Shown one piece after another: positions 47,501 to 55,844 of a stretch of 64,000 nt of DNA (positions are counted from its first letter, which is position 1; each line of letters opens with the position of its first letter). The notes under the pieces were generated by a model. That model had not been told where the DNA came from. It worked only from the letters and a program-made list of their open reading frames with translations, and did not search any database. The stretch lies in contig JAEUVD010000028.1 in NCBI GenBank assembly GCA_016787065.1, forward strand, positions 62,001 to 126,000, in the 5' to 3' direction. A program made the translations under genes and the position numbers. The DNA comes from Chitinophagaceae bacterium. GTDB lineage: Bacteria; Bacteroidota; Bacteroidia; Chitinophagales; Chitinophagaceae.

Positions 47501-47566
47501 AAAATGGGAAGTACATATTTTGCTAGTTGTATATTTTCTTTGATGGGAAGTAATTATTTTGCTCAT
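41573..47566 (-). CDS. Giant exported protein (1997 aa): beta-helix, LamG, YVTN propeller, dockerin-like tail
   Basis: After a basic N-terminus and a signal segment (VLCLLGVFLIAGLQSIA) comes a polymorphic-outer-membrane-protein-like right-handed beta-helix (about 50-480; repeats such as GGAICN, GGAVAN, GGAMMN and FNNN). Next are choice-of-anchor-D-like domains (about 482-600 and 839-955) flanking a LamG-type domain (about 605-780, IETWFKTSD, DGLWHHAAFVRD). A seven-blade YVTN propeller (about 1014-1308) has 42-residue units of the type VINTSTNTVIATIPVGNFPI. Ig-like CDS repeats, a choice-of-anchor-J-like domain (about 1576-1755) and the shared module (about 1809-1997) close it. These parts bind carbohydrates or proteins in known families; no enzyme site was seen. 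Confidence 0.86.
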   Translation of the reverse strand: MSKIITSHQRKYTTSKICTSHFIFRKIRVLCLLGVFLIAGLQSIATIRYVKTVATGTGTGLSWTNASGDLQAMISASAAGDEVWVKSGTYLPTKEPDGTTNSSRDFCFYLKNAVKVYGGFAGTETAITQRIEGSNITTLSGDIGTPNVTTDNAYHVVFSYKDSANTVLNGFTIQGANANASSSPTYIIEGVGILLYRNRGGGMLNMRSNMIVENCQFKNNIGSAYGGGIFNELNDSTKIKHCTFTNNTAGITTGDGGAICNEGVAIIESCIFNNNSASYGGAVANKDSVNYSNCLFSNNTAEVGGAMMNAINNKFAIVTNCTFSSNIGTILCGGIYNVQIAGFVDKMKIKNCIFWNNQTGTPASAIEEGADIWYYTQGTVNISYSSMQLPYNTTNYATARYPLINSSNNVFAVNPIFENSNDPDGADNIFGTSDDGLALHECISPLLNIGTNTGVSSTDITGAARIFNTTVDMGAYENSSTHEINIKGNGNTIANGDLAPNTGNHTNFQNASTTGTTQRTFTIFNTGSTSLTIDSISIDNITAGGNFEVSGITLPATIAGSASTTFMVTSLPTTSGTKTAQVHVYNSDCDEANYTFAIQANANNAACLHFDGVNDVVDAGTTLGNFGTSDFTIETWFKTSDSVNMSLISKRSSCNHTNFWSMRIVNGKVSSELDQNASQLNYGNLLSTLAYNDGLWHHAAFVRDGIYIYLYVDGILVDNDTTAATTNISNTTSLKIGYSPCGYFNGDLDETRIWNRALTLCEIQHNMNCEIVTTAPSLLANYHYDQGLTGVNNSSVTTLSDASGNNNTGTLQNFALTGFTSNWKDAGAVSTNCSAYIDNEINVQGNAMNIVDGSTVTSTTNFTDFGSVSSLTSLSRTFTIQNNGLMPLAISSITKSGTNASLFTIGTYPSSIAANSSATFTVTFSPNFVGLKTATITINNNDCDEDVYTFAIQGTGTCTNDTVMNTVSACNNYTWAANNISYLTSGIYTASFINSTGCDSIQKLNLTIYQSQTPKAYIPNSGSNNVSVINLLTNTLIGNINVGDKPIGVAVSKDGNRAYVVNQESSNVSVINTHDNTFIGSFPVGSSPIGIAISPNGNIAYTASIDSNLVTVSNTSSMTTIATIATGTSPFFVAITPDGSKVYVTNNSSNTVNVISTSTNTITATIAVGNSPRGIAVSIDGSKVYVVNSGSNNVSVINTSTNTVIATIPVGNFPIGVVASPDGSRVCVSNNTSNTVSIINTTSNTVVLTIPVGTAPRGVSYSNDGSRLYVVNTNSNNVSVINTSTNTVSNTIAVGNAPYSVGNFISSELVDSVISCDTFTWGGNTYTASGTYTHTFTNAGGCDSFQKIVLTIKNSNTGSSSASSCNTYVWSGTTYTTSGVYTKTFTNVAGCDSVHTLNLTINPLPTITITGNGIICIGASTTLTATGAVNYLWMPGSTSGTISTVSPSSNTIYTITGTDANGCSKTATKVVTLNALPTVGSTASASTICNGASVTLNGTGAISYSWSGGISNGITFIPIATTTYTVTGTNANGCTKTATKTISIYPFVNPAASATPSTICLGDTLSLSANTILGLGNDTAFYEGFANNSQGWTLDTEWQIGAATTSSGHNYGISDPAADHTTTLDNGVAGVIIGGNASTALHATYYITSPVINLSSLTTAQLNFWRWLNSDYTPFMQNLIDVWNGSTWINIWASSGFPGILDNTWNLQSYDITPYINAAFKFRIGHSVGSANAFMVSSWNIDDVSITGLVPVAPSITWTGPSSITSPNTNTTSAIPSNSGINTYTVTVNDVYGCTHTSTVNATVNNCGGSILNLKLFIEGYYAGSGMMQSVLMNQGIGSSGTICDSIDVELHDGINLVLVDQTKTILNTDGTATCNFTTSLNGNYYIVVNHRNGLQTWSENPILISTNTTYDFSTSANQAFGSNQKEVEPGVWAIYSGDINQDGAIDVFDYLLQDPDIVNGNSGYLNTDLNGDGIVDVFDYLVMDPNLVAGLGAMIP
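41576..42140 (-). other. Shared C-terminal module, copy 3
   Basis: It runs LKLFIEGYYAG, CDSIDVELHDG, NYYIVVNHRN, EVEPGVWAIYSG, then the Ca-loop pair DINQDGAIDVFDYL and DLNGDGIVDVFDYL, ending GAMIP. About 136 bases of its DNA (41702-41837) are almost identical to the decayed copy near 50918-51053, with three differences counted by eye. Confidence 0.83.
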
Positions 47567-47674
47567 GGTGGTTTAAGTTTAGACAATAAAATTATCCGTG
47601 GTTGCCTATTACCCGATTGGCAAGTATGTAGATAAGGGTAAATAGTATTTAAAGCTACAATTCAAGTATTTTAA

Positions 47675-47911
47675 TCATGTTGTTATCTTATTCGCTTTTA
47701 TCGAAATACTAGAGGCATAATCTGCTAATAGCTGAACTTCAAGGTTAAGCATTTCGTTTTCTTTCATAATTTGGTGGGTACGATTTTGAATTCTAGTCGT
47801 TTCCATTCTTATCATAGCAATTTTGTTCACCTTTTTGTTTATTTGGGAAAGCAAATAGCCTATTTTTCGAAAGGAATCTAATGAGGTCATTATTTGGATA
47901 AGTTTAAACAT
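47675..47911 (-). CDS. Small hypothetical protein with coiled-coil character
   Basis: This 78-residue frame has a natural composition (no Cys or Trp, many Lys, Glu, Met and Ile, and a run IQNRTHQIMKENEMLNLEVQ with heptad spacing), unlike the Cys/Trp/Arg-rich shadow frames around it. It lies upstream of the 1997-residue gene on the same strand and divergent from the LytTR regulator. No known family is recognised and there is no clear -7 box. It fills part of the 460-base gap that otherwise holds only the regulator's promoter. It could be chance. Confidence 0.4.
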   Translation of the reverse strand: MFKLIQIMTSLDSFRKIGYLLSQINKKVNKIAMIRMETTRIQNRTHQIMKENEMLNLEVQLLADYASSISIKANKITT

Positions 47912-48017
47912 ACCAATCTGATTTGTCTCCTGTGCGGAAAGTATTTATAACGCTTTCTGCAGTATTTGAACACGTACATTTTATACATTAATTTGCTAGC
48001 ACAATGTTGTTTTATAG

Positions 48018-48025
48018 TAGATTTG
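48018..48025 (+). promoter_or_regulatory. -7 box of the LytTR regulator (TAGATTTG)
   Basis: Exact TAnnTTTG match five bases ahead of the ATG at 48031. It lies inside the longer frame that begins at 48004, and so argues that the earlier ATG is not the true start. Confidence 0.5.
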
Positions 48026-48030
48026 TTAGA

Positions 48031-48768
48031 ATGTATTTGAAGTACATAACACTTGATGATAACCCAGTACACTTGCAACAACTTGATGAAGTATTGCAAC
48101 AAGTACCCCAATGTGAATACCTTAACAGTTTTTCGAACCCTTTAGAAGCATTTCAGTTTCTGCAAGAAAATAGCGTTGATATTGTATTTATGGATATTGA
48201 AATGCCGGAATTATCTGGGATTGAATTGGCCAAACAATTACAAAATCCGCCTTTATTTGTCTTCGTGTCAAGCCACCCCGAATTTGGTGCGGAAACGTAT
48301 GAGGTAGACGCTATTGACTATATTATTAAACCGATTGGTTTGGAACGTGTGCTTAAGGCTTTTAAAAGAATATATAAATTTTTAGAAACTAAATCACAAG
48401 CATCTCATGAAATACAAATGGAATCACATACCAAATCCTATTTTTTTATTCGTGAAAATCAGCAACATATTAAAATTGAATATAAGGATTTGGTTTATGC
48501 AGAAAGCTTAAACAGTTTTACTCATTTGCACATGAGCAATGGTAAAAAACATCTAGTTTTGGTAGGTTTGAAAAGTTTGGAGGAGCAATTAAGCAAGACT
48601 TTTTTTTTAAGAATATCGCGTTCTATTTTGGTGAATAAAGATAAAATAACTTCTTACAGCACCACTCATGTTTGCTTAAATCAGTTAAGTTTTGGTATAG
48701 GGCCTAAGTATGGTCAAACATTACAGGATACTCTAGGACAATTAACCATTTCAAGATTTGGAGATTAG
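48031..48768 (+). CDS. LytTR-family response regulator
   Basis: The product (about 245 residues from the ATG at 48031) has a receiver beginning KYITLDDNP, with phosphoacceptor Asp55 in VFMDIEMPE and Lys in YIIKPI. A LytTR DNA-binding domain follows (about 140-240: YKDLVYAESLNSFTHLHMSN and FFLRISRSILVNKDKITSY). It ends 13 bases from the stop of a kinase on the other strand; the two converge, which is unusual for a partner pair. Upstream it is divergent from the small 78-residue frame and the 1997-residue gene. Confidence 0.9.
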   Translation: MYLKYITLDDNPVHLQQLDEVLQQVPQCEYLNSFSNPLEAFQFLQENSVDIVFMDIEMPELSGIELAKQLQNPPLFVFVSSHPEFGAETYEVDAIDYIIKPIGLERVLKAFKRIYKFLETKSQASHEIQMESHTKSYFFIRENQQHIKIEYKDLVYAESLNSFTHLHMSNGKKHLVLVGLKSLEEQLSKTFFLRISRSILVNKDKITSYSTTHVCLNQLSFGIGPKYGQTLQDTLGQLTISRFGD

Positions 48769-48781
48769 CACTTGGCTTTAT

Positions 48782-50641
48782 TTATATATCAAAATATAAT
48801 GTAAACGTACTGCCTTTGTTTTCCTCACTATCTATTTCCCAATTGACTTTTAATTTATCCGCTAAATCTTTTACGATACTTATTCCTAATCCACTTCCCT
48901 TTTCATGTGAGGTACCCATGCTAATATTCATTTTACCTTCTAGTAAATTTTTCAATTCGATGGCGTTCATACCCACACCTTCATCTCTTATTTGACATAA
49001 TAGACTATGGTTATTTAGCCTAGAGGAGATATAAATGGTTTGTCCTGGATGACTAAATTTGATAGCATTGGTCAATATATTTCTAAAAATAATAGCCAAC
49101 ATTTCAGCGTTGCTGATTATATTATTTGCATCTTCTTTTATATCTATGTTAAATTGAATTTGTTTAAGTTGTGCTTGGGATTTTAAAGAAATACATACAT
49201 CATCTATCAAATCATCTAATATAATATTACGTTTTGTTACCTCCTCATTGTGTAACTGCGAAGAAGCCCAAGTCAATAAATTATCTAGTAGTCCAATAGA
49301 ATCTTGCAACGCTTTTGTAGTTTCATTTTTTAAAGTCAAACTGCTCTCCTGTTTGTTATCGGGTTGAGAAGTTTTATCTAAATATGCGGATAGTGATACT
49401 AATGGATTTCGCAAATCATGCCCGATTACTCTAAATAGCTTATCTTTTGTATGATTTAACTTTTCAAGCTCAACATTTTGTTTTTCAATTTCCAATTTTT
49501 GCGTATTCAACAACGCACTCTTTTTTCGAGAACGATAATAAAAATACAAAATACTTAAGGCTAACAAACCAGTGAAAAAAGCGATCAAACTAGATCGCTT
49601 ACTTTTTTCTTTTTGAGTGGTTAGTAATTTTTCTTTGGCATCTTCAAAGTAATTTCGTTCCAACTGGTTTAATTGATTTTGATTATCTCTGCTGTTGATA
49701 CTATCATTTAAAGCGTGATACTGTTTAAGATATTTAAGTTCTAATGCTTTATCACCTGACCGCTCGTAAAGACCTGCCAAATTCTTGTAATTTTCAATTA
49801 GTAAAAACTCAATCCCAATAGCTTTGCAGATAGAAATACTACTATCAAAATTAAATTGAGCCTTTGAATACTCTTTCATTTCTGAATACGTACTTCCTAA
49901 ATTATTTCGAACAACCGCCTCATTATAAGGATCATTCATAACCTGTTGATCGGAAAGCGTACGGTTGAAAATATCAATAGCTTGATTGTATTTTTTCTGC
50001 TTTTTATAAATCAACCCTATGTTTGATTCAGCAGCGTCCTTAAAATACTCACTATCTGGTATTTTGGGAGCAATGTCAATAATTTTATTTAAATAGAATA
50101 TGGAAGAATCATATAAACCTTCTTGCATAAAGGCATCGCCCATCGTACTGTAGACTATGCATAATTGAAAATTCGGTTTTTTTTCATCAATATATTTACA
50201 CGCTTTACTTATATATTCCTTTGCTTTCGTAACATTATTTAATTTCAAATACAGCAAGGTTAAGTCGCTATAGGTTTTTACAATTTGTTTGGTATTATTA
50301 TTTTTAATGAATATTTTTTCGGCTTCTAAAAAACATTCCATTGCTTTTTGAGAGTTGCCCATCGTTGTATATGTTTCTCCTAAATCTAAATTTCGTCCCC
50401 CAACAAAACCTGTAGTGTTATACTTGGCTCCTATTCGTTTGGCTTCATCCAAATACTTAATGGTAAGTAAATTATTACTTTCACGAAAAAAATAAGCCAC
50501 ATCGGTTAATAATTCAGAACGTATGCTATCTTCTTGTGGATGGATATGTAGTTTTTTAAATAGAGTATCAACCGAATTATTTTGTGACAGAACACTAATA
50601 AACAACATGCAACAAATAATGGTTAAGTAGTAACACTTCAT
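48782..50641 (-). CDS. TPR sensor histidine kinase, classical HisKA type
   Basis: The 619-residue protein has a signal peptide (MKCYYLTIICCMLFISVLSQ) and about six tetratricopeptide repeats in the exported part (one unit: AVVRNNLGSTYSEMKEYSKA). A membrane span (LIAFFTGLLALSILYFYYR) and a short coiled coil lead to a HisKA domain with His408 in IGHDLRNPLVS. The ATP site has N box NILTNAIKFS, G1 RDEGVGM and G2 GSGLGISIVKDLA. This differs from the other four kinases here, which are HisKA_3 or LytS-type. The convergent LytTR regulator is the nearest candidate partner. Downstream on this strand come the decayed giant's tail and the regulator's end; no terminator was seen in the 13-base gap. Confidence 0.9.
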   Translation of the reverse strand: MKCYYLTIICCMLFISVLSQNNSVDTLFKKLHIHPQEDSIRSELLTDVAYFFRESNNLLTIKYLDEAKRIGAKYNTTGFVGGRNLDLGETYTTMGNSQKAMECFLEAEKIFIKNNNTKQIVKTYSDLTLLYLKLNNVTKAKEYISKACKYIDEKKPNFQLCIVYSTMGDAFMQEGLYDSSIFYLNKIIDIAPKIPDSEYFKDAAESNIGLIYKKQKKYNQAIDIFNRTLSDQQVMNDPYNEAVVRNNLGSTYSEMKEYSKAQFNFDSSISICKAIGIEFLLIENYKNLAGLYERSGDKALELKYLKQYHALNDSINSRDNQNQLNQLERNYFEDAKEKLLTTQKEKSKRSSLIAFFTGLLALSILYFYYRSRKKSALLNTQKLEIEKQNVELEKLNHTKDKLFRVIGHDLRNPLVSLSAYLDKTSQPDNKQESSLTLKNETTKALQDSIGLLDNLLTWASSQLHNEEVTKRNIILDDLIDDVCISLKSQAQLKQIQFNIDIKEDANNIISNAEMLAIIFRNILTNAIKFSHPGQTIYISSRLNNHSLLCQIRDEGVGMNAIELKNLLEGKMNISMGTSHEKGSGLGISIVKDLADKLKVNWEIDSEENKGSTFTLYFDI

Positions 50642-50792
50642 TAGGTATTGGGTTAGAATTTGCTCTAATATACTATACTAATCCTATTGAATGCTATTCA
50701 TTTAAATCAGAAGATATTCAATAACCTATCTATTGGAGTTGAACAAATCGGAATAATCAGTTGGAGTTAAAAATGTATTGGAATTTGACTAG

Positions 50793-51565
50793 GGTGTTAC
50801 CATTCTAGTTCCATTCACGATTTTCGGATCTTATACAAAATAATCGAATGCATCCACACTACCATCACCATTCAAATCGAAAGGGAGATAACCTGAAACA
50901 CTAGCTATGATATCCGTATCTTGAAGTAGGTAATCGAAGACATCGATCGCGCCATCTTGATTGATGTCACCGGAGTAAATAGCCCACACGCCGGGTTCTA
51001 CATCTTTTTGATTGGAACCGAAGGCCTGGTTTGCCGACGTAGAAAAATCATAGTTTGCATTTGGCAAGATGGTTATGGGTAAAGAAGATCAGGTTTCGGT
51101 TGAGTTTCTGTGTTTAAGTATGATATAATAATTATTTCCATGGGCAGTACCCGGGAAAGAGCAAGTGATCAAACCATTGGTGTGTAGGATACCTGTATAA
51201 CTATGTTCTAAAACATAGGGCGTAGCTCCACGGTTAAAGAGTCTGCATACGTTGTAGAACCCTGATTATTTAAAGCATCAATCACTGATGAGCCATCGTT
51301 ATTATATCCTTACAAAGAATGAATTTTGCGAAGTGTCGAAAACAGGAGCATATCCGACAACAGGTATGCATACTGAAGCAACATTGAAAATTGCTCTAGG
51401 TAAATCTACTTGCCAGGAAATTCTATCTTCTTAAAGAGTATCATTCCTGGGCATTCAGCACGAAATGAATTTGGTTCCAGATACGTTTGCCAATTGTTTC
51501 GTTGGCTTAACGCATAATTTAATGTGGTGATGAGCAAATAAGAATATGGTAAATGAAAGAAACCA
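50793..51565 (-). pseudogene. Decayed tail of a giant exported protein carrying the shared module, copy 4
   Basis: On the minus strand, pieces of a former gene are readable in several frames. There is an unassigned coding-like piece (VDLPRAIFNVASVCIPVVGY), then GYNNDGSSVIDALNNQGSTT...DSLTVELRP, and then NNYYIILKHRNSTET followed by a TGA at the usual Trp. NANYDFSTSANQAFGSNQ, VEPGVWAIYSGDINQDGAID and DLNGDGSVDAFDYFV come next, then a TAA followed by DPKIVNGTRMVTP and the original stop. Frameshifts and two internal stops show loss of function. The last intact stretch (50831-51067) is short and without a convincing start. No N-terminal part remains. DNA identity to copy 3 over about 136 bases is near 98% by eye. 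Confidence 0.85.
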
Positions 51566-51598
51566 TATTTTTATGTTTCCTTATCATAGACAAATGAA

Positions 51599-54500
51599 TT
51601 ATTGGATAACGGTAATGTTAAAGGTTACACCTGCAGGCAACGTGATGCTGGCACCTGTTGTGTTTCGTATATTAATTTCTACCGTTCCGGCTACCGAAAT
51701 ACGAGCATAAGCAATAACCAACCCAGCAGGTAATGTGCCTGTTGGCGAAACCAAAACACTGGCGCCTACCTGAGCGTTCGTAAGAGAAGAAGTAACCTGA
51801 ACCGTTGTATTAGCTGCAATACTTGCAGATGCTCCTGTTGTTGGAGATGACTTCATCACGGCAGCAAGTACTGTACCGTTAGTTCCTAATTTAATACTTC
51901 CGTTAACATCTAAGGTAGCTGCTGGAGCTGCTGTAGCCGTTCCAATACCCACATTTCCTCCATTTGGATTTATGACCATTGGATCTGCACTCGTACTATT
52001 ATATCCAGATTGCATCCAACCTATGTAAGGACTATTCGACATTTTTCCCATATCAATACCTTCGCTAGGTCCGTTTGCTACTCTAAATAATCCATTGGAT
52101 GTATTTCCCGGAATAGCGGGTGATGTACCATTACCTTGAACTGTTAATTTAGCAGGTGCGGTGTTTGTGCCAATTCCCACCGTTCCGTCATTACGAACTA
52201 CCATCACATTGCTTCTAGCGTTAGTACCCGTACCGTTACCAACGATAAATAAAGGGGTTGTTGGCTGAATACTTGTTTCGGGTGCAGTTAAAATAGTATC
52301 ATTATATCGACCTATTACTAAGGACGAATAACCATGCGACTTGTTATACTCACCTAGGGTAGTTGATTTATCGCCTGTGGATCGATTGCCGGAACCCATG
52401 GCAGTGGAATGGATACCGATGGTTTGATTATCACCTCCTAAAGCAGTTGAATAATCACCAAAAGCAACACTTCCCGTTCCAATACACGATGAACCAAATC
52501 CCATTGCTCCTGTTTGATAGCCCATGGCAGTTGAACCTTCACCTAGGGCATTCGAATAATAGCCTGAAGCGAACGAAGTATTTCCTGAAGCTACACAACC
52601 TTTACCCATAGCTGTGCTAGTGGTTCCAGTAGCCCAAGTTCTTGAACCCATGGCAGTTGAATTTGCGCCAGAAGCAACGCTTGAGTCGCCCATGGCTGCT
52701 GATGTTTGTCCGCTGGCGGTAGATTTGAAACCTAAAGCTATGGTGGCATAACCGTTCGCTTTTGTTTGATCTCCCATTGCAACAGACCTATTACCGGATG
52801 CTATTGTATTAAAACCCATTGCTACAGAAGTTACACCTGATGCGGTCGTTCCGTAACCCATTGATGATGCACCCACTCCGGAGGCTGTTGTGAGCCATCC
52901 TGTTGCGATTGACATATCGCCGGATGCTGTCGTTTGGTAACCCATTGATGTTGCAGCTGGTCCGGAGGCTGTTGAGTACCATCCCATGGCGGTTGAAATA
53001 CTGCCAGATGCGTTTGTCCACTCACCCATAGATATGGATCTTTCCCCTGAAGCAGTAGTAATAAAACCCAGCGCAGTTGATTGATTACCAGATGCGGTTG
53101 TTTCGTATCCCATTGCGGTGGAATTGGAACTCTTTGCCTTGGTGTTATAACCAGTTGCGAACGAATTATTACCTATACTGTCATTATCCCAATGATTACC
53201 ACTTACATGACCTGCTCTAAACGCTGCCTTTTTAGGATTAAAAAACATACGTGTTCCTGATCCTGAAATGCCAACATTATCACCTGAACCAATTGTTCCA
53301 GTGGATAATATATCGCTTGATACATGTAATTTCGAATTGGGGGTGGTGGTGCCTATGCCAACATTGCCATTGCTTAATAAAACTGTCATTGCATTTTGGC
53401 GTGAAGTGTTGCTTGTACCTATACCTATTTCAAAAATACTATTGTTAGAAGTAGTATCGTTAAATTGACCTATAGCTAAGAGGTTATTATTATTAGCAAT
53501 GGTTTGTGTACCCATTGTTACTGAAACGGCCGCTCTTGCTTTGGTTTCGTTACCCATTGCGGTTGAATACTGGCCACTTGCAGTAGTAATATTACCCATA
53601 GCTATTGATTCATCGCCACTTGCAGTAGTAACATAACCCATTGCGGTTGAATACTGGCCACTTGCAGTAGTAGCATAACCCATTGCGGTTGAATACTGGC
53701 CACTTGCAGTAGTAAAATAACCCATTGCTGTTGATTCATCGCCACTTGCTTTAGTAACCCCACCAATTGCTGTTGAAAAAAGGCCACTTGCAGAATTACC
53801 AAAACCCATAGCAGTTGAATACTGGCCATTTGCTTTGGTATCCTTACCACTGGCAAAACTATATGCTCCTATACTATCATTATTCCAATTATCACCGGTA
53901 ACATGACCTGCTCTAAACGCTGCTTTTTTAGGATTAAAAAACATACGTGTACCTGCTCCCGAAATGCCAACATTATCTCCTGAACTAAATGTGCCTGTAG
54001 ATAAAATATCACCAGCTACATGCAATTTATTACTTGGTGCTGTTGTACCTATTCCAATATTACCACCGTTATTAAATAGATTACTTGAATTAACAACCCA
54101 TGATGATCCATTCCAGTAAGGTGTATTGCCGGCTAATGAACCATTAGGTAATGTTCCTGCAGGACCAGCAATTCCTTGTGCACCAACATCACCAGCTATC
54201 CCAATATTCCATGAAGCAAATGTTCCTGCGCCAATAATACGATCAACATTCACCACTAATGAAGTGGCTGCATACGATGTTACAACTCCTTCCATATAAT
54301 TACTTGAAGAGTTTGCAATACGAACTCTCATATTAGGTAAATAAGCCAAACCACTTTGCGTAGTAAATGTTTTACTTCCTAAACCAATTAAAACGGTCGA
54401 GCTAGACGTGGCTGTATAACCAGCTCCAGCTGCACCGGAAGCGCCAGTAGCACCTGTTGGCCCTGTTGCACCTGTCAATCCTTGAATACCTTGAATACCC

Positions 54501-55603
54501 TGAATACCTTGTATACCTTGTGCGCCCGTTGCACCTGTAGCACCTGTAGCACCAGCAATTCCTTGTGCACCAACATCACCAGCTATCCCAATATTCCATG
54601 AAGCAAATGTTCCTGCACCAATAATACGATCAACATTCACCACTAATGAAGTGGTTGCATACGATGTTACAACTCCTTCCATATAATTACTTGAAGAGTT
54701 TGCAATACGAACTCTCATATTAGGTAAATAAGCCAAACCACTTTGCGTAGTAAATGTTTTACTTCCCAAACCAATTAAAACGGACGAGCTAGAAGTGGCT
54801 GTATAACCAGCTCCTGCTGCACCGGTAGCGCCCGTAGCACCTGTTGGCCCTGTTGCACCTGTTAATCCTTGAATACCTTGTATGCCTTGAATACCTTGTG
54901 CACCCGTTGCACCCGTTGCACCTGTAGCACCAGCAACGCCTTGTGCACCAACATCACCAGCTATCCCAATATTCCATGAAGCAAATGTTCCTGCACCAAC
55001 AATTCGATCAACATTCACTACTAAGGAAGTAGTTGCATAGGAGGTTACAACGCCTTCCATATAATTACTGGAGGAATTTGCAATGCGCACGCGCATATTA
55101 GGTAAGTAAGCCAAACCACTTTGTGTAGTAAATGTTTTACTTCCTAAACCAATTAATACGGAGGAGCTAGAAGTGGCTGTATAACCAGCTCCCGCAACAC
55201 CACCATTCGCAGCAAACAAAGCATAAGGAACACTTTTAAATTGTTCCGTACCCATGTTGGTATACGCAGTGCCTCCATTCGGATCCATTTCTGTTTGAAT
55301 AAATTTGGCTCCAGTACCCCAGTTGATGCTTGCAAAGGTTCCAGAAACTACGGTGCCTTGTCCTATACTTAAGGTAAACAAACCATAAGCATTTGTTGTT
55401 ACGGCATGCGTTTCTTGGTACAAAATCGTTCCTGCTGACGTAAGGTTTCGAATACTCATTCGAATGGAAATAGCTTGATTGGCCAATGTATTTCCAGCAT
55501 TGTTTCGGGCTACCGCCTGATACGGAATAGCTTGTGGCGCTTGAGCAAATACGTGGCTCATGGATACTAACAGCATTAGTATGAATAGGATTCTTTTGTT
55601 CAT
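51599..55603 (-). CDS. Exported collagen-like and YadA-head-like repeat protein (1334 aa)
   Basis: The ATG at 55603 begins a signal peptide ([20 protein letters not shown]). An N-terminal domain with [19 protein letters not shown], of the kind found at the start of Bacteroidota fibre-like proteins, is followed by three near-identical units of about 126-129 residues. Each ends or begins in collagen-like Gly-X-Y ([16 protein letters not shown]). Then come two blocks opening GIGTTxPxxKLHV, each holding many 14-residue YadA-head-like repeats (xSTAMGYxTTASGQY). The end, ...[20 protein letters not shown], has no YadA-type membrane barrel and no shared dockerin-like module. Trimeric fibre assembly is plausible but unproved. 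Its promoter region, 241 bases long, holds two palindromes. Confidence 0.85.
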   Translation of the reverse strand: MNKRILFILMLLVSMSHVFAQAPQAIPYQAVARNNAGNTLANQAISIRMSIRNLTSAGTILYQETHAVTTNAYGLFTLSIGQGTVVSGTFASINWGTGAKFIQTEMDPNGGTAYTNMGTEQFKSVPYALFAANGGVAGAGYTATSSSSVLIGLGSKTFTTQSGLAYLPNMRVRIANSSSNYMEGVVTSYATTSLVVNVDRIVGAGTFASWNIGIAGDVGAQGVAGATGATGATGAQGIQGIQGIQGLTGATGPTGATGATGAAGAGYTATSSSSVLIGLGSKTFTTQSGLAYLPNMRVRIANSSSNYMEGVVTSYATTSLVVNVDRIIGAGTFASWNIGIAGDVGAQGIAGATGATGATGAQGIQGIQGIQGIQGLTGATGPTGATGASGAAGAGYTATSSSTVLIGLGSKTFTTQSGLAYLPNMRVRIANSSSNYMEGVVTSYAATSLVVNVDRIIGAGTFASWNIGIAGDVGAQGIAGPAGTLPNGSLAGNTPYWNGSSWVVNSSNLFNNGGNIGIGTTAPSNKLHVAGDILSTGTFSSGDNVGISGAGTRMFFNPKKAAFRAGHVTGDNWNNDSIGAYSFASGKDTKANGQYSTAMGFGNSASGLFSTAIGGVTKASGDESTAMGYFTTASGQYSTAMGYATTASGQYSTAMGYVTTASGDESIAMGNITTASGQYSTAMGNETKARAAVSVTMGTQTIANNNNLLAIGQFNDTTSNNSIFEIGIGTSNTSRQNAMTVLLSNGNVGIGTTTPNSKLHVSSDILSTGTIGSGDNVGISGSGTRMFFNPKKAAFRAGHVSGNHWDNDSIGNNSFATGYNTKAKSSNSTAMGYETTASGNQSTALGFITTASGERSISMGEWTNASGSISTAMGWYSTASGPAATSMGYQTTASGDMSIATGWLTTASGVGASSMGYGTTASGVTSVAMGFNTIASGNRSVAMGDQTKANGYATIALGFKSTASGQTSAAMGDSSVASGANSTAMGSRTWATGTTSTAMGKGCVASGNTSFASGYYSNALGEGSTAMGYQTGAMGFGSSCIGTGSVAFGDYSTALGGDNQTIGIHSTAMGSGNRSTGDKSTTLGEYNKSHGYSSLVIGRYNDTILTAPETSIQPTTPLFIVGNGTGTNARSNVMVVRNDGTVGIGTNTAPAKLTVQGNGTSPAIPGNTSNGLFRVANGPSEGIDMGKMSNSPYIGWMQSGYNSTSADPMVINPNGGNVGIGTATAAPAATLDVNGSIKLGTNGTVLAAVMKSSPTTGASASIAANTTVQVTSSLTNAQVGASVLVSPTGTLPAGLVIAYARISVAGTVEINIRNTTGASITLPAGVTFNITVIQ
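54181..55200 (-). repeat. Three tandem repeats of about 380 bases in the collagen-like protein
   Basis: Equivalent points recur at 54181, 54568 and 54946, giving units of 387 and 378 bases. The nine-base difference equals one Gly-X-Y triplet (an extra GIQ). Units differ by scattered, mostly silent changes, so they are recent copies kept in frame. Length change by slippage or recombination is expected to keep the protein open. Confidence 0.8.
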
Positions 55604-55706
55604 GATGTTGACAGATTTAAAGAAGGGATTTGAATGGAATACTAAATTCATAGGTTGATTTGGTTAAGGAAGAAATGCTTTTATTACGAGTCAAAATTGA
55701 TCTTAA

Positions 55707-55738
55707 TGCACGAGCTGTGCAATCACCCTAAAGGGTGA
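55707..55738. promoter_or_regulatory. Two adjacent palindromes upstream of the collagen-like protein gene
   Basis: TGCAC-N5-GTGCA spans 55707-55721 and TCACCCT-AA-AGGGTGA spans 55723-55738, one base apart. The second has seven-base arms on a two-base centre, typical of a protein-binding dyad rather than an RNA hairpin. They lie about 105-135 bases ahead of the start at 55603 and just beyond the end of the NarL regulator gene. Confidence 0.4.
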
Positions 55739-55844
55739 AAATTCATTCTGGAAATAGTATTCGTTTAAACGGAATGGAATTAAAAGATCCGACGACGGAT
55801 ATTGTATATTCAGAGAATCAATCTCCTTATTACTTGAAGTGAGC

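Noticed and set aside
50831..51067. Intact 78-residue protein with a dockerin-like pair
   Set aside because: Flanking translation shows in-frame remains of the larger module on both sides of stops (TGA at a Trp position, TAA before DPKIVNG), so it is a decayed piece.
51599..55603. Phage tail-fibre gene as sign of a prophage
   Set aside because: The collagen-like and head repeats resemble tail fibres, but there is a signal peptide and no phage gene nearby.
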